Source: Planctomycetota bacterium (GTDB taxonomy: Bacteria > Planctomycetota > UBA1135 > GCA-002686595). From it: 43,544 bases of DNA. The stretch lies in NCBI GenBank assembly GCA_947484275.1, contig CANKOY010000030.1, forward strand, positions 1-43,544, written 5' to 3'. Within the stretch, counting starts at the first letter, position 1, and each line of letters starts with the position of its first letter. Both the position numbers and the translations under genes were made by a program. Shown here one piece after another: positions 7,395 through 18,054 of this stretch. The notes under the pieces are model-generated. The model was not told the DNA's origin. It saw nothing but the letters and a program-made list of their open reading frames with translations, and ran no database searches.

Positions 7395-10088
7395 ATGCGC
7401 CGCACGAGCTACCTGGCCCAAAGCGGCAACCCGCAAAAGCGCGTTACGACTGCGGCGGACGAGGTCCCGGGGAGCGCGACGCCGGCGACCTCCCTGACGC
7501 CCATGATGCGCCAGTTCCAGGCCGCGAAGCAGGAAGCTCCGGAAGCGCTGCTTTTCTTCCGCATGGGCGACTTCTACGAGATGTTCGGCGAGGACGCCGT
7601 GATCGCGTCGCGCGAGCTGGGTATCACGCTGACGTCGCGCTCCAAGGGCGAGGACGCAATGCCCATGGCCGGTGTGCCCGTGCGGGCCATGGACGGGTAC
7701 CTGCTGCGCCTGGTGAACAAGGGTTTCAAGGTCGCGATCTGCGAGCAGATGCAGGATCCGCGCGACGCGAAGGGAATCGTCGAGCGCGCGATCGTCCGCG
7801 TGGTCAGCGCTGGAACCCTGACGGAAGAAGAAGCGCTCGACGCGCGCGCGAACAATTATCTGGCCAGCCTCGCCGTGGCCAACGCGCGCGTTGGCATCGC
7901 CTGGGTCGACTTGTCCACGGGCAAATTGTGCGCGAGTGAGGCCACCCTGGGGCGCGCCGCGGACGAGCTGGCGCGCATCGGACCCGCGGAACTGTTGTGC
8001 GCGACGACCTTGGCCGAACGCGCACCCCAGCTGGCCGAGGAAGTCGAACGCAGCCTCGGCCCGCGTCGCACCGAGCGCGAGGAGTGGCGCTTCGAGCGCG
8101 GCGCCATGGCCCGGGCCCTGCAGCGGCAGTTCAAAGTGGCGACCCTCGAGGGCTTCGGGATCGAGGACGATTCACCGATCGTCGCCGCGGCGGGCGCGTT
8201 GATCGAGTACCTCGAGGAGACCCAAAAGTCGGCCTGCAGCCACGTGCGGCGCATCGAGCTCATCGATTCGAACGAGTTTTTGGCCCTGGATCGCGCCACG
8301 CGTTCGTGCCTGGAACTTGTGGTCACCCAGCGCGACGCGCGACGGGACGGGACCGTGCTCGACATGCTCGACACAACGGTCACGCCCATGGGGGGGCGCA
8401 TGTTGCGCGAGTGGCTGTTGTCGCCCTTGCGCAAGGTCGATGCGATCCTGCTGCGCCAGCGCGGCGTCGCGGAGTTCGTCGAAAGCCCGTTCGTACGCAG
8501 CGACGTGCGCGAGCTGCTGTCGGGCGTGCTCGACATCGAGCGCCTGGTGGCAAAGCTCTCCACGGGCCGCGTCAACGCGCGCGACCTCGTGGGACTTGCC
8601 GCGTCCCTGGAGTTGGTACCCGGCCTGTGCGCCAAGCTGGCGAACGTCTACTCGAAAATTCTCGGCGACCTGCTCTCGGCCCTCGATCCCCTGGAGGATG
8701 TCGCGGCAAGAATCCGTGCGACGTTGGTCGACGCGCCGCCCATGGGCCTGCGCGAAGGCGGATTGGTGCGCTCGGGTTGCAATGCGGAGCTGGACGAGCT
8801 GCGCCAAATTTCCGGCGCTGGAAAGACCTGGATGGCGCGCTTCCAAGCCGAGGAGGTCGCGCGCACGGGTATGACCAACCTGAAGATCGGATTCAATTCG
8901 GTCTTCGGCTACTTCATTGAAGTCCCCCACGGCCAGACCAGTCGCGTGCCGGAGCAGTACATCCGCAAGCAGACGGTCAAGAACGCCGAGCGCTACATCA
9001 CGCCGGAACTCAAGGAGTTCGAGACCAAGGTCCTCAAGAGCGAGGAGCTGGCCTTCGACTTGGAGTACAAACTCTTCGGAGAGTTGCGCGACGAGGTGGC
9101 GCGGCACGTGGGCCGCATCCTGGACACCGCCGGCGCTCTGGCGATGATCGACGTTCTGTCGGCCTTGGCGCAGCGCGCGGCCGAGAGCCGTTACTGCGCG
9201 CCGGAAATCGACGCTGGCGAGGTGATCCGCATCAAGGACGGCCGCCATCCCGTGATCGAGCGCACGCTCCAGGGCGAGACTTTCGTGCCCAACGACAGCC
9301 TGATCGACCGCGGCGATCGAAGAATCACGATCCTGACCGGTCCGAACATGGCCGGAAAGTCCACGTACATTCGCCAGACGGCGCTGATCGTGCTGTTGGC
9401 GCAGATCGGCTCCTTCGTCCCCGCCCGCGAAGCCAAGATCGGCATCGTCGATCGCATTTTCACGCGCGTGGGATCGAGCGACGACATCGCGCGCCACCAA
9501 TCGACGTTCATGGTCGAGATGGTCGAGGTCGCGAACATCCTGAACAACGCCACGGCGCGCTCGCTGATCGTGCTCGATGAAGTCGGCCGCGGGACGAGCA
9601 CGTTCGACGGACTCGCGCTGGCCTGGGCGATCGTCGAGCATCTGTTCCACACCGTCGGCGCACGCGCGATGTTCGCGACGCACTACCATCAACTGACGGC
9701 GCTCTCAGAAACACTGGATGGAGTGTGCAATCAAAGCGTCGCCGTGCGCGAGTGGGAAGATCAGATCATCTTCCTGCACAAGATCGTCGAGGGCGGAACG
9801 GATCGCAGCTACGGCATCCATGTGGCGCGACTTGCGGGCGTGCCGGTGGAGCTCTTGGAGCGCGCGAAGCAGATCCTGGCCGACCTCGAATCCGACGCCG
9901 AAGGACTCGGACCGCGCATTGGCGCGCGCGAAACCGCCGCCAGCACGCCAGTCGCCGGCCGCGCGCAACTTTCACTCTTTGAAGCGCCGCCGAGTCGCGT
10001 CGAGACGGCGCTGAAGAAGCTTGATCCGGATCGTCTGACCCCGATCGACGCCCTGCTCGCCCTGCGCGAGCTCAAGCGCTTGATGTAG
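7395..10088 (+). CDS. mutS: DNA mismatch repair protein MutS
   Basis: An 897-residue MutS1 that recognises base mismatches and small loops and starts repair together with MutL. The mismatch-reading Phe-X-Glu is at residues 60-62 in FFRMGDFYEMFGED. The connector, lever and clamp domains follow (ITPELKEFETKVLKSEELAF in the core). The ATPase has Walker A GPNMAGKST near residue 650, GSSDDIARHQSTFMVEM, Walker B with LIVLDEVGRGTSTFDG, and the ATHYHQL motif. The C-terminus (DPDRLTPIDALLALRELKRL) is also typical. The frame is open from 7224, but the first 57 codons look like non-coding sequence and span a TATAAA box, so ATG 7395 (AGG at 7385-7387) is preferred; ATG 7503 is another choice. Its stop abuts the stop of the convergent lpxL-like gene with no base between. 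Confidence 0.97.
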   Translation: MRRTSYLAQSGNPQKRVTTAADEVPGSATPATSLTPMMRQFQAAKQEAPEALLFFRMGDFYEMFGEDAVIASRELGITLTSRSKGEDAMPMAGVPVRAMDGYLLRLVNKGFKVAICEQMQDPRDAKGIVERAIVRVVSAGTLTEEEALDARANNYLASLAVANARVGIAWVDLSTGKLCASEATLGRAADELARIGPAELLCATTLAERAPQLAEEVERSLGPRRTEREEWRFERGAMARALQRQFKVATLEGFGIEDDSPIVAAAGALIEYLEETQKSACSHVRRIELIDSNEFLALDRATRSCLELVVTQRDARRDGTVLDMLDTTVTPMGGRMLREWLLSPLRKVDAILLRQRGVAEFVESPFVRSDVRELLSGVLDIERLVAKLSTGRVNARDLVGLAASLELVPGLCAKLANVYSKILGDLLSALDPLEDVAARIRATLVDAPPMGLREGGLVRSGCNAELDELRQISGAGKTWMARFQAEEVARTGMTNLKIGFNSVFGYFIEVPHGQTSRVPEQYIRKQTVKNAERYITPELKEFETKVLKSEELAFDLEYKLFGELRDEVARHVGRILDTAGALAMIDVLSALAQRAAESRYCAPEIDAGEVIRIKDGRHPVIERTLQGETFVPNDSLIDRGDRRITILTGPNMAGKSTYIRQTALIVLLAQIGSFVPAREAKIGIVDRIFTRVGSSDDIARHQSTFMVEMVEVANILNNATARSLIVLDEVGRGTSTFDGLALAWAIVEHLFHTVGARAMFATHYHQLTALSETLDGVCNQSVAVREWEDQIIFLHKIVEGGTDRSYGIHVARLAGVPVELLERAKQILADLESDAEGLGPRIGARETAASTPVAGRAQLSLFEAPPSRVETALKKLDPDRLTPIDALLALRELKRLM

Positions 10089-11105
10089 TCACGCCTCCGG
10101 GTACAAACTCTCGCCGCCCGGCGGGCGCATCTTGAAGCGCTTGTAGCTCCATAAATACTGCGCCGGAATCATGCGCACGCACTTTTCGATGTCGGCGTTC
10201 AAAGCGCGCGCGCCGCGCTCGAGATCGGGGCCGGAGATTTCCTCCGAACCCGGCACGATGTGCAGGCGATAGCCAGCGGCGCGCGGCAGGCGCTCTGCGA
10301 ACATGATCAACACGCTGGCCTTGCCGCGCGACGCGATACGCGGCAATAGGGTGCTCGTGTTCGCGAACACTCCGAAAAACGGTACGAACACTCCTGCGCC
10401 GCGCCCGGGATCCTGATCGGGAAGAAGGGCCACCACTTCGCCGCGGGAAAGCGCCTGGAAAATGGCGCGCACACCGCTCGCATCGGCGGGGAACAAACTC
10501 GATCCACTGCGTCGGCGCGCGTCGGTGTAGACCGAGTCCATTTCGCGCACCCGCGGCGCCCGGTACAGGGCCGTCATCGAAACGCGCGACCCAAGCCACT
10601 GCCCCACGATTTCCCAAGCACCAAGGTGCGGACATGCGAGCAGCAGACCCTGTTTCTGGTCCAGCGCGCGAGTCAAGTGCTCATGGCCAACCACTTCGAC
10701 CACGAGTGCCTGGACTTCGGCCACGGGCCGAAGCCAGAAATGCCCCAGCTCGGCCGCCATGCATGCGGTCTGGATCAGGCTCTCGCGCACGAGTTGACGA
10801 CGTTCACTCACCGACAACTCGGGAAAGCACAGGTCGATATTGGTCCGGGTGATCCGAGTCTCCCTCACCGGAAAACACTGTCCGATGCGCCCCACCGGGC
10901 GCGCCAGTGCATGCAGCCCCCGCAGCGGAATGCGGGCAGTCAGCTTCAGCAGCGCGCGTCCCGCGAAAGCCGTCCAGGGGCGCGAAGGCTGCTTGCGGTC
11001 AGAAGCAACGGCGGCCGCGGCGCGCGCCTTCTTGAACACGCCGACGGGTTTCGGTGTCGCGGGCTCACCCTCGCTGGGGAGCTCTGGATTGGACGAGGCA
11101 GACAT
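10089..11105 (-). CDS. lpxL: LpxL/HtrB-type lipid A acyltransferase
   Basis: A 338-residue member of the lysophospholipid acyltransferase superfamily that adds a secondary acyl chain to lipid A or a related lipid at the inner membrane. The catalytic HX4E motif is CPHLGAWEI with His160 and Glu165. Other family blocks are TRTNIDLCFPEL, LPDQDPGRGAGVFVPFFG and PAQYLWSYKRFKMRP at the C-terminus. Residues 1-45 are Ala/Pro-rich and probably disordered. The open frame extends upstream to 11777 but that part overlaps the cytochrome gene and shows no family similarity, so ATG 11105 is used. It follows the cytochrome-LRR gene after 26 bases on the same strand, so it may be co-transcribed with it. The exact acyl specificity cannot be read; LpxL versus LpxM is undecided. 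Confidence 0.85.
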   Translation of the reverse strand: MSASSNPELPSEGEPATPKPVGVFKKARAAAAVASDRKQPSRPWTAFAGRALLKLTARIPLRGLHALARPVGRIGQCFPVRETRITRTNIDLCFPELSVSERRQLVRESLIQTACMAAELGHFWLRPVAEVQALVVEVVGHEHLTRALDQKQGLLLACPHLGAWEIVGQWLGSRVSMTALYRAPRVREMDSVYTDARRRSGSSLFPADASGVRAIFQALSRGEVVALLPDQDPGRGAGVFVPFFGVFANTSTLLPRIASRGKASVLIMFAERLPRAAGYRLHIVPGSEEISGPDLERGARALNADIEKCVRMIPAQYLWSYKRFKMRPPGGESLYPEA

Positions 11106-11131
11106 GGGAGAAGTGCTCTGACTGACGCAAC

Positions 11132-12709
11132 TCAGTTCAATCGATCGGCGTACTTCGCAGGGTCCAGCCAAAATGCCTTGGGGCATTCGGTACAGCAAAA
11201 GCCGATCACGCGGCCGCTGTGGACGATCGAGAACTCCGCCTTGACCGGGGCGCCGCTCACGGGACACAGGCGATTGACTGCGGCGAGCGAGGCAGGTTTT
11301 TCCGCAGGCGCCGCGGGTTCGAGCGTGGCCGGGCCTTTGGTGAACACGACCGCTGTCTCCGCCTCGAGCGCAGCGCTGTCGGGAGTCGCGCCGTCGTCCA
11401 GATTGAGTGTCGGGCGCGCTGCCAGCAGACGCGCGATCGCCTCGGCGGACATGCCGCTGCGCCACAGATGGACGCCCTCGAGGGCGTCCATCGAAATCAG
11501 GCTTTGCAGCGAACCATCGCTGAGCGCGGTTTGCGCCAACACGAGCTCGGAGAGTTGCGCATGTGACGCGAGCGCCGCAAGACCGAGGTCCGTGACCTGC
11601 GTCGCGCGCAGGTCGAGCCGGCGAAGATTCTCGCAGCCTGCGAGAAACGTCAGCGTCGCGTCCGTGATCTGCGTGCGGGCGAGCGACAATTCTGCCAGTT
11701 GGGCGCGAACGGGCTCGAGAAGCTCGCGCACCTTGGCGTCGTCGGTGGCGCGCGCCACGGCTGCAAAATCGATCCACAAACGCGCGGAGTCCTGGCTGAT
11801 CGGTTGGACGTGGACCAGTGCGGTACGCAACGCAGCGAGCGCCGCAGGATCAGCGGGCTCGAGCGGCGGTGCCCCGGAAGCGTCGCCGACGTCGCCCGGG
11901 ACGGTTTCGCTGGCCGCCACCAGCTCCAGCCCAGGGACAACACCCTCGAAGGGTGCGCCCGCGAGAATCCAGCCCTTCAGGGCAGCCAGTTCTCCAGGGG
12001 TGAACTGATCGTGATCCACCGGCGGCATGTGCTTGTCGTGACTTTCGTCCAGGACAATCCGCGCCAGGAGCAGGCCTGCCGCGGGAGCGGACGCATCCAA
12101 CGCAGCGCCGTGCTTGCCGCCGGCGACGATCGACGCCTCGTCCGCGAGCGACAGGCCAGCTTTCTGCTTCGAGAGCCCGTGACAATCGCCGCAGCGTGCG
12201 TCGAGAAGCGGTCGGATCACGCTCGCGTAGGTCGAAGGAACTGGCGGCGGAACCGGGGGTAAGGCAGGCTCGCGCGTCCAGGGCTCGGTCACGAATCCCG
12301 GGCCATGGGTGAGCTCCGCGCCGAAATGCCCCGCGGGAACGAGAAGGGCTATTCCGCAAAGCAGCGAGCAGCGGTAGATCGCCTGGGCGCGCGCCGATCC
12401 GCGAGTCCATCGGCGATGGGCAAGCCACGCTGCGATCACCACCGGCACGAGCGCCAAACCCAAGTTGCGGTGTAGCTCCCAGGTGGCGCCGCTAAAGGCC
12501 GGTGAGCGACTGTGCAGCAGTCCCGTGACGACTGCCGCCAGCGTCGAGAGCACGCTGAAGAGCACCAGCCATCCGACGGACTTGCGCGCCGAGGGATCAT
12601 CCACGCGCGGTCCGAAAAACTCGAGCACCGCAAGCGCCAAGAGAAAACCAATCGGCGCGTGCAGCACCATTGGATGGGCGCGGCCGAGGACCTCGAGCAG
12701 CGCACTCAC
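11132..12709 (-). CDS. Membrane-anchored cytochrome c with LRR and C-terminal YHS-like domain
   Basis: A 525-residue multidomain protein. Residues 1-130 have about four hydrophobic segments resembling DUF2231 ([20 protein letters not shown]). Residues 160-255 are a planctomycete-type cytochrome c domain with heme motif CGDCH at 173-177 and a possible axial methionine in DKHMPP (Met228). Residues about 335-435 hold leucine-rich repeats ([29 protein letters not shown]). Residues 480-525 form a YHS/TRASH-like metal-binding domain with LCPVSGAPV and FCCTEC (cysteines 482, 505, 506, 509). It presumably faces the periplasm. Its ATG overlaps the DUF1501 stop by four bases (ATGA, 12706-12709), so the two are translationally coupled. 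The combined function is unknown; electron transfer with metal sensing or delivery is a reasonable guess. Confidence 0.85.
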   Translation of the reverse strand: MSALLEVLGRAHPMVLHAPIGFLLALAVLEFFGPRVDDPSARKSVGWLVLFSVLSTLAAVVTGLLHSRSPAFSGATWELHRNLGLALVPVVIAAWLAHRRWTRGSARAQAIYRCSLLCGIALLVPAGHFGAELTHGPGFVTEPWTREPALPPVPPPVPSTYASVIRPLLDARCGDCHGLSKQKAGLSLADEASIVAGGKHGAALDASAPAAGLLLARIVLDESHDKHMPPVDHDQFTPGELAALKGWILAGAPFEGVVPGLELVAASETVPGDVGDASGAPPLEPADPAALAALRTALVHVQPISQDSARLWIDFAAVARATDDAKVRELLEPVRAQLAELSLARTQITDATLTFLAGCENLRRLDLRATQVTDLGLAALASHAQLSELVLAQTALSDGSLQSLISMDALEGVHLWRSGMSAEAIARLLAARPTLNLDDGATPDSAALEAETAVVFTKGPATLEPAAPAEKPASLAAVNRLCPVSGAPVKAEFSIVHSGRVIGFCCTECPKAFWLDPAKYADRLN

Positions 12710-14175
12710 GCGATCAGATCCTGGATCACACTTCCAAAGACGTCCGTCAAACGGAAGTCCCGGCCCTGGTGGTAGAAATTCAGGCGCTGGTGGTCGAACC
12801 CCAGCAGGTGCAGCAACGTCGCGTGCAAGTCGTGCACGGCCACAGGATTCTCGACGATGTTGTAGGAGAAATCATCGGTCTTGCCATAGCTGATGCCGGG
12901 CTTGACTCCCCCTCCCGCCATCCAAACAGTGAAGCAGCGCGGATGGTGGTCGCGGCCGTAGTCGGTCTTGCTCAAGTTGCCCTGGCTGTAAACCGTGCGC
13001 CCGAATTCGCCGCCCCACAGGATCAGCGTGTCGTCGAGCAGGCCGCGGCGGCGCAGATCCTTGATCAAGGCAGCCTGGGGTTGATCGACCGCAGCCGCTT
13101 GCAGGCGCATTTCCGCCGGCAAGTTCCCGTGTTGATCCCAACCGCGCATGAAAAGCTGCACGAAGCGCACGTCCCGCTCCGCCAATCGGCGCGCCAGGAG
13201 ACAGTTGGCGGCAAAGGTCCCCGGCTTGCGCACCTCGGGCCCGTACATCTCGAGTGTTTCCTCGTCTTCGTCCGAGAAATCCACGAGATCCGGCACCGAC
13301 ATTTGCATGCGGTACGCCATCTCGTACTGCGAGATGCGCGCGCGCACTTCGGGGTCAAGACTGCGCTCGGCCTCTTGCTCGTTCATTTCGCCGACGAGAT
13401 CGAGCATGCGCCGGCGATCCTCGCGCGACACGCCCGCAGGATCCTTCAAATAGAGGACCGGATCGCCCGCGCTGCGCAGGCGGCAGCCCTGGTGTTCGCT
13501 GGGCAAGAAGCCGCTGCCCCAAAAGCGCGCCGACAGCGCCTGCATGTTGCCGAAGCCCTGGGTGATCAGGACGGCAAAGGTCGGCAAGTTCGCGTTGGCG
13601 CTTCCAAGTCCGTAGCTCGCCCAGGCGCCGAAGGCGGGCCGGCCCACCTGTTGTGTGCCGGTTTGGAAGAACGTGATCGCCGGCTCGTGATTGATCGCCT
13701 CGGTGTGCATCGAATGCACGAAGGCGATTTCATGCGCGAGTTTTGCCGTGTGCGGCATCAACTCGCTGATCCACGCGCCGTCTTGATTGTTGGCGTAGCG
13801 CGAAAACTTGAACAGCGAAGGCGCCACCGGAAAACGCGCCTGTCCGCTGGTCATGCCCGTCAGACGCTGACCGTCGCGGATCGACTCGGGCAGGTCCTGG
13901 TCGAAGCGCTCGCGCAGTCCCGGCTTGTGGTCCCACAGGTCGAGCTGGCTCGGAGCGCCCTCCATGTGCATGTAAATCACACGCTTGGCTTTGGGGGCGA
14001 AGTGCGGCCCGATGCGCGGCAGGTCTGCGCCCGAGCCGGGCATTGCGAACAACTTTCTGGGGCCGAGCAATTGCTCCAGGGCCATGGCCCCAAGCCCCGC
14101 GCCCACCGACGTGGCGCACTGGGCGAAAAAACGTCGACGCGTCAACTGCAGGCGCTGCTCGTCAAAGGGATGCAT
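12706..14175 (-). CDS. DUF1501 family protein with Tat signal
   Basis: A 489-residue full-length DUF1501 protein of the alkaline phosphatase/sulfatase-like superfamily. The N-terminus carries a twin-arginine-like signal, TRRRFFAQC, followed by a hydrophobic stretch. Family blocks include [64 protein letters not shown] and [19 protein letters not shown], which supply Asp and His residues typical of the superfamily's metal site. Planctomycete DUF1501 genes regularly pair with DUF1549/DUF1553 genes, and here the partner ends only 2 bases upstream. The substrate is unknown. The C-terminus is clearly homologous to the partial gene at the left end of the window. Confidence 0.94.
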   Translation of the reverse strand: MHPFDEQRLQLTRRRFFAQCATSVGAGLGAMALEQLLGPRKLFAMPGSGADLPRIGPHFAPKAKRVIYMHMEGAPSQLDLWDHKPGLRERFDQDLPESIRDGQRLTGMTSGQARFPVAPSLFKFSRYANNQDGAWISELMPHTAKLAHEIAFVHSMHTEAINHEPAITFFQTGTQQVGRPAFGAWASYGLGSANANLPTFAVLITQGFGNMQALSARFWGSGFLPSEHQGCRLRSAGDPVLYLKDPAGVSREDRRRMLDLVGEMNEQEAERSLDPEVRARISQYEMAYRMQMSVPDLVDFSDEDEETLEMYGPEVRKPGTFAANCLLARRLAERDVRFVQLFMRGWDQHGNLPAEMRLQAAAVDQPQAALIKDLRRRGLLDDTLILWGGEFGRTVYSQGNLSKTDYGRDHHPRCFTVWMAGGGVKPGISYGKTDDFSYNIVENPVAVHDLHATLLHLLGFDHQRLNFYHQGRDFRLTDVFGSVIQDLIA

Positions 14176-14177
14176 CT

Positions 14178-17100
14178 TCAGCTCTTGGTGATCGTCGCGT
14201 CGAGGTTGAGGATCGCACTGGAGATCATGGTCCAGGCCGCAAGTTCCACCGGATCAAGACTCGCATCGGGCTCGCTAGCGCCGACTGTGATCAGGGACTT
14301 CGCGTCGTCGACCGCGGAGGCAAAGCGCGCGCGAAATGCGGCAAGGGACTCGGCGAGGCGCTGCAATTGCCGCGCGTCGGGCGCGCGACCGGTGCAGCGG
14401 CGCACGAGGGTCGACAACCGCTCGCTGTCGTCGCGCGCCGCAGCGCTCAAGGTCCGCTGGGCCAAGGCGCGCGCAGCTTCGACGTACTGCTCGTCGTTCC
14501 AGAGCACGAGCGCCTGTAGCGGTGTGTTGGTGGTCGCGCGGCGAATCGTGCAGAACTCGCGCGTCGGTGCATCGAACGTCAAGAGACCAGGTGGAGGCGA
14601 GGCGCGCTTCCAATACGTGTAGAGACTGCGGCGCCACAAATCAGCCTCCATTCCTCGCTCGTAGACGCGCGTGTTCGACGAGGGCATCGCCACTTCCTGC
14701 CACAGTCCCTCGGGCTGGTAGGGCTTGACCGAGGCGCCGCCGAGTTTCTCCGCGAGCAGCCCCGACGCGTACAGGGCGCCGTCGCGAATGCCCTCGGCCG
14801 ATAGCCGTTGGCGCGGAAAATGCGCGAGCCACCGGTTGTTGGGATCGCGCTCGGAGATCTCGGTCCGCCGCGTGGAGCTTTGACGGTACGTCGCGCTTTG
14901 CAGCATCAGGCGCAACATGTGCTGCACATCCCAACGGCTGTCCTGAAACTCGAGCGCGAGCCAGTCGAGCAACTCCGGATGGCTGGGCCACTCTCCCTGG
15001 AGGCCGAAGTCCTCGCTGGTGGACACCAACCCGACGCCGAAGATCAACTCCCACATGCGGTTGACCGCCACACGCGCCACCAGGGGGTTCTCCGGCGCGA
15101 CCAACCACTGCGCCAGTCCGCGCCGATCCGCCGGAGCGCCCTCGGGCAGGGCGCCAAGGGCCGCGGGGACACCGCGCTCGACTTTGCGCTGCTTGTCGGG
15201 CTGGTCGTATTGTCCGCGCAGCAGCACGTAGGTCTCGCGCTGCATGGCGCGTTCCTTCATGACCATCGTGCGCGGAATGTTCGCCCGCACCGCTGCGAGT
15301 TCCTTGGTGAGCCGATCGACTTCGTCCTGTTTCGCGCGAAAAGCCGGCGAAAATGCCAGACGCCAGGCGCGGCCGATTCGATTCGCGCGCTCTGAGTTTC
15401 CGTCGGCCTGGACCGCTGGGCCGCCCGGCGCCAGCGCCAACAACATGTCGCCCGCGAGCTCGCCCGCGCGGGCCTGGTCGCGCCACATGAAACCGCCGAT
15501 ACCGCCTGTGTTGACGATCTTCAGCGCGATTTCGTGCTCGCCCGCGCCGATGTCGAACTTTGCCGCGTTCTGATCGAGGGCAAGACCGCGATCCACCTTC
15601 TGTTTCGCGACCTCGACGCCGTCCACGTAGAGACGGAAGCCATCGTCGCTGCCGAGAGACACGCCGCAGGAGCGCGCCGTCGGCGCGAAAACGCGGCGGC
15701 CCACGTAGCTGGCGTTCTGATCCGCAGGAAGATCGTTGTGCAGCTCGCCGTCGCGGAAATCGCTGCGCAACTTCCAGCGCAGCTCTTTCGCCCCGAACGT
15801 CCGATCCAGTCGAACGGCCCCCGGAGCCTCTGGCCCGAACTCGGTATCGAAGGACTCCGAGGGTGACGACGGGAACGGACCGACCAAAGCCCAGGTCGTC
15901 GCCGCTGTGGGCAACAGCGCGAGCCCCGCGTCAGCGATCGCACCAACGTCCACGCGCACGCGCCCGAGCACGTGTGACGGGTAGACCGAGTTGTAGGCCA
16001 GGGTCACGAGCACTTCGGTGCCGCCCTCGAAACCAAAGGGCTTTTCAGCGAGAAACAGCGCCACGCGCTCGCCTTCGCGCAGGTGACCGCCGACGGCCCA
16101 ACCGCTCGTCGGGTCCGCGTCAATGGTGTTCATCACGCGAAAGTCACCGTTTTGCTGCTCGTGATCGGCCCAGGCCCAAGTCAGGCGCAGCGTCTCGCGC
16201 AGGGTCGGATCGGCCAGCGAAATCGCCTCGGCGGAAATCGAACTCAGGACCGCGTTTCCGTTGTTCGCTCGGCCGACGCGGCCGTTGGCAAAGCTCGCAT
16301 CGGTCAGGGCCTCGAGGCTGATCATGCGCAGGTCGCGTTGATCTGTGCGCAGCGCGAGCGTGTGCTCGTCCGTGTTCGGGTTCTTGCCGCTGGCCAGGAC
16401 GGATCCGTCGCTCAGCACGGCAAGCTCGGCTCCCGACGAGGACTCCGCCGCGTGAATCGCGGCCTTGGCCCACTTCATGCCGGTGGTCAGCGAAAGCTCA
16501 GCGGAGAATTCCTCCAACTGCTGCGCTTCCATGGGCTCCGGTTGGTCCAACTGGGCGCGCGCGTGGGCGAGCGCTTGATCGAGCGCAGTCTGGGCCTTGA
16601 GGTCGTCCTCCGAAGGCACCTCCATGAACGGTTCGAATGCGCGTTTCGCATCGGGCAACTGCGAATACAGCCCGGGCTCCTCGATCGAATCGAAGTACGC
16701 GTAGAAGCGGTAGAACTCCTCCTGCGACACCGGATCGAATTTGTGGTCGTGACAGCGCGCGCAGCCCATGGTCAGGCCGAGGAAAACTGAACCCGTGGTC
16801 GCCGCGCGATCGACCGCGTACTCCACCAGGTACTCCTCCGCAATGGCGCCGCCCTCGTCCGTGGTCACGTGGTTGCGGTTGAAGCCCGAAGCCACGCGCT
16901 GGGCCGCGGTCGCGTCAGGCAACAGATCGCCCGCGATTTGCTCGGTGACGAAACGATCGAAGGGCAGGTTCTCGCGGTATGCCGCAAGGATCCAGTCGCG
17001 CCAGGGCCAGATCGAACGCCCAGCGTCCATGTGAATGCCGGAGGTGTCCGCATAGCGCGCAGCGTCGAGCCAAGGCGTCGCCATGCGCTCCGCGTAGCGC

Positions 17101-17873
17101 GAGGCGTAGGGTTCCTCGCGCAGGAGCTTCTGGATCCAGCGCTCGAAGTTGTCCGCGCCGCCGTCCGCGAGGAAGGCATCCAATTCCGCGGGCGTCGGCG
17201 AAAGCCCGGTCAAATCAAGAAACGCGCGCCGCAAGAGCACCTCGGGCGCCGCCTCGGGGCTGGGCTGCAGGCCGCGGCGCTCCAAATTCGCGAGCACGAA
17301 GTTGTCGATGCCGTTGCGCGGCCACTGGCCGTCAACGACCGTGGGAACTTCGGGTCGCACCGGCGCGACGAAGGCCCAGTGGGGTTCGTACTTGGCGCCC
17401 TCGACGATCCAGCGACGCAGCAGATCGAGTTCCTGGGCGTTGATCGCGCGCTTGTTGCTCCCAGGCGGCGGCATGACTTCGTCGGGATCGCCGCAGGCCA
17501 CGCGCCGCAAGAGCTCAGATCGGTCGGGATCACCCGGCACGATGGGCGCGACGCCGTCACGCATTTCCGTGGCGCCCTCGGCGAGATCCAAGCGCAGGTC
17601 GGCCTTGCGTTTGCCCGGATCGGGTCCGTGGCAGATGAAGCAGCGGTCCGAGAGGATCGGCCGAATGTCGCGGTCATAGCGGACGGGTTCGACGAGCTCC
17701 CGGGGCTTCACCGGATCCGCGGGAACTTCAGCGGCGGCAAGCAGCGGCGTCTGCGCGACTCCTTCTGCCGGCGGCGCGGGCATCGGCCGCGAATCACAGC
17801 CGCTCAAACCACCGATCCAACCCAAGCCGATGGCGGCGAGCGTGCAGCGGAGAATCGAGAATCGAGACCGCAT
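14178..17873 (-). CDS. PSCyt1-DUF1549-DUF1553 planctomycete cytochrome-like lipoprotein
   Basis: A 1231-residue lipoprotein (lipobox GGLSGC, cysteine 26). A PSCyt1 cytochrome domain follows with [20 protein letters not shown] (heme motif CFICH at 78-82) and [10 protein letters not shown]. Next is DUF1549 (about 165-400), containing [12 protein letters not shown] and a second CXXCH in [16 protein letters not shown] long central region includes a beta-rich PA14/LamG-like segment ([16 protein letters not shown]). DUF1553 closes the protein, with [13 protein letters not shown] and [12 protein letters not shown]. The open frame extends to 18050, but ATG 17873 starts the signal peptide and is preferred. 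These giant proteins are hallmarks of Planctomycetota and near relatives; they are thought to act in periplasmic redox or polymer-degrading systems, but no reaction is proven. Confidence 0.93.
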   Translation of the reverse strand: MRSRFSILRCTLAAIGLGWIGGLSGCDSRPMPAPPAEGVAQTPLLAAAEVPADPVKPRELVEPVRYDRDIRPILSDRCFICHGPDPGKRKADLRLDLAEGATEMRDGVAPIVPGDPDRSELLRRVACGDPDEVMPPPGSNKRAINAQELDLLRRWIVEGAKYEPHWAFVAPVRPEVPTVVDGQWPRNGIDNFVLANLERRGLQPSPEAAPEVLLRRAFLDLTGLSPTPAELDAFLADGGADNFERWIQKLLREEPYASRYAERMATPWLDAARYADTSGIHMDAGRSIWPWRDWILAAYRENLPFDRFVTEQIAGDLLPDATAAQRVASGFNRNHVTTDEGGAIAEEYLVEYAVDRAATTGSVFLGLTMGCARCHDHKFDPVSQEEFYRFYAYFDSIEEPGLYSQLPDAKRAFEPFMEVPSEDDLKAQTALDQALAHARAQLDQPEPMEAQQLEEFSAELSLTTGMKWAKAAIHAAESSSGAELAVLSDGSVLASGKNPNTDEHTLALRTDQRDLRMISLEALTDASFANGRVGRANNGNAVLSSISAEAISLADPTLRETLRLTWAWADHEQQNGDFRVMNTIDADPTSGWAVGGHLREGERVALFLAEKPFGFEGGTEVLVTLAYNSVYPSHVLGRVRVDVGAIADAGLALLPTAATTWALVGPFPSSPSESFDTEFGPEAPGAVRLDRTFGAKELRWKLRSDFRDGELHNDLPADQNASYVGRRVFAPTARSCGVSLGSDDGFRLYVDGVEVAKQKVDRGLALDQNAAKFDIGAGEHEIALKIVNTGGIGGFMWRDQARAGELAGDMLLALAPGGPAVQADGNSERANRIGRAWRLAFSPAFRAKQDEVDRLTKELAAVRANIPRTMVMKERAMQRETYVLLRGQYDQPDKQRKVERGVPAALGALPEGAPADRRGLAQWLVAPENPLVARVAVNRMWELIFGVGLVSTSEDFGLQGEWPSHPELLDWLALEFQDSRWDVQHMLRLMLQSATYRQSSTRRTEISERDPNNRWLAHFPRQRLSAEGIRDGALYASGLLAEKLGGASVKPYQPEGLWQEVAMPSSNTRVYERGMEADLWRRSLYTYWKRASPPPGLLTFDAPTREFCTIRRATTNTPLQALVLWNDEQYVEAARALAQRTLSAAARDDSERLSTLVRRCTGRAPDARQLQRLAESLAAFRARFASAVDDAKSLITVGASEPDASLDPVELAAWTMISSAILNLDATITKS

Positions 17874-18054
17874 GGGTGGCTTGCCCAGGGCCTTGCGGCG
17901 CGTCGGGCCACCCACTGTTATATCGCCACCAATTGCCGACCGGTTCAGGCGGGACGGAACCTGACCCGAGAAATTCTCCCTCGGGGGCTGGTTAAGGTCT
18001 GCGACCCGGACCTCGGCACAGGGGCCGCGTCTCTCCGGGAGCCGCGGCACTCGC

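Noticed and set aside
8172..9692. 506-codon open frame antisense to mutS
   Set aside because: It mirrors mutS codons in a GC-rich genome, with no recognisable domain and no start context.
11106..11777. Upstream extension of the lpxL frame
   Set aside because: It overlaps the cytochrome-LRR gene on the same strand in another frame and shows no acyltransferase features; ATG 11105 is a better start.
12670..14622. 650-codon open frame antisense to the DUF1501 and PSCyt1 genes
   Set aside because: It lies opposite confident genes, its composition is typical of reverse-frame shadows (His, Arg, Gln, Val), and no motif is present.
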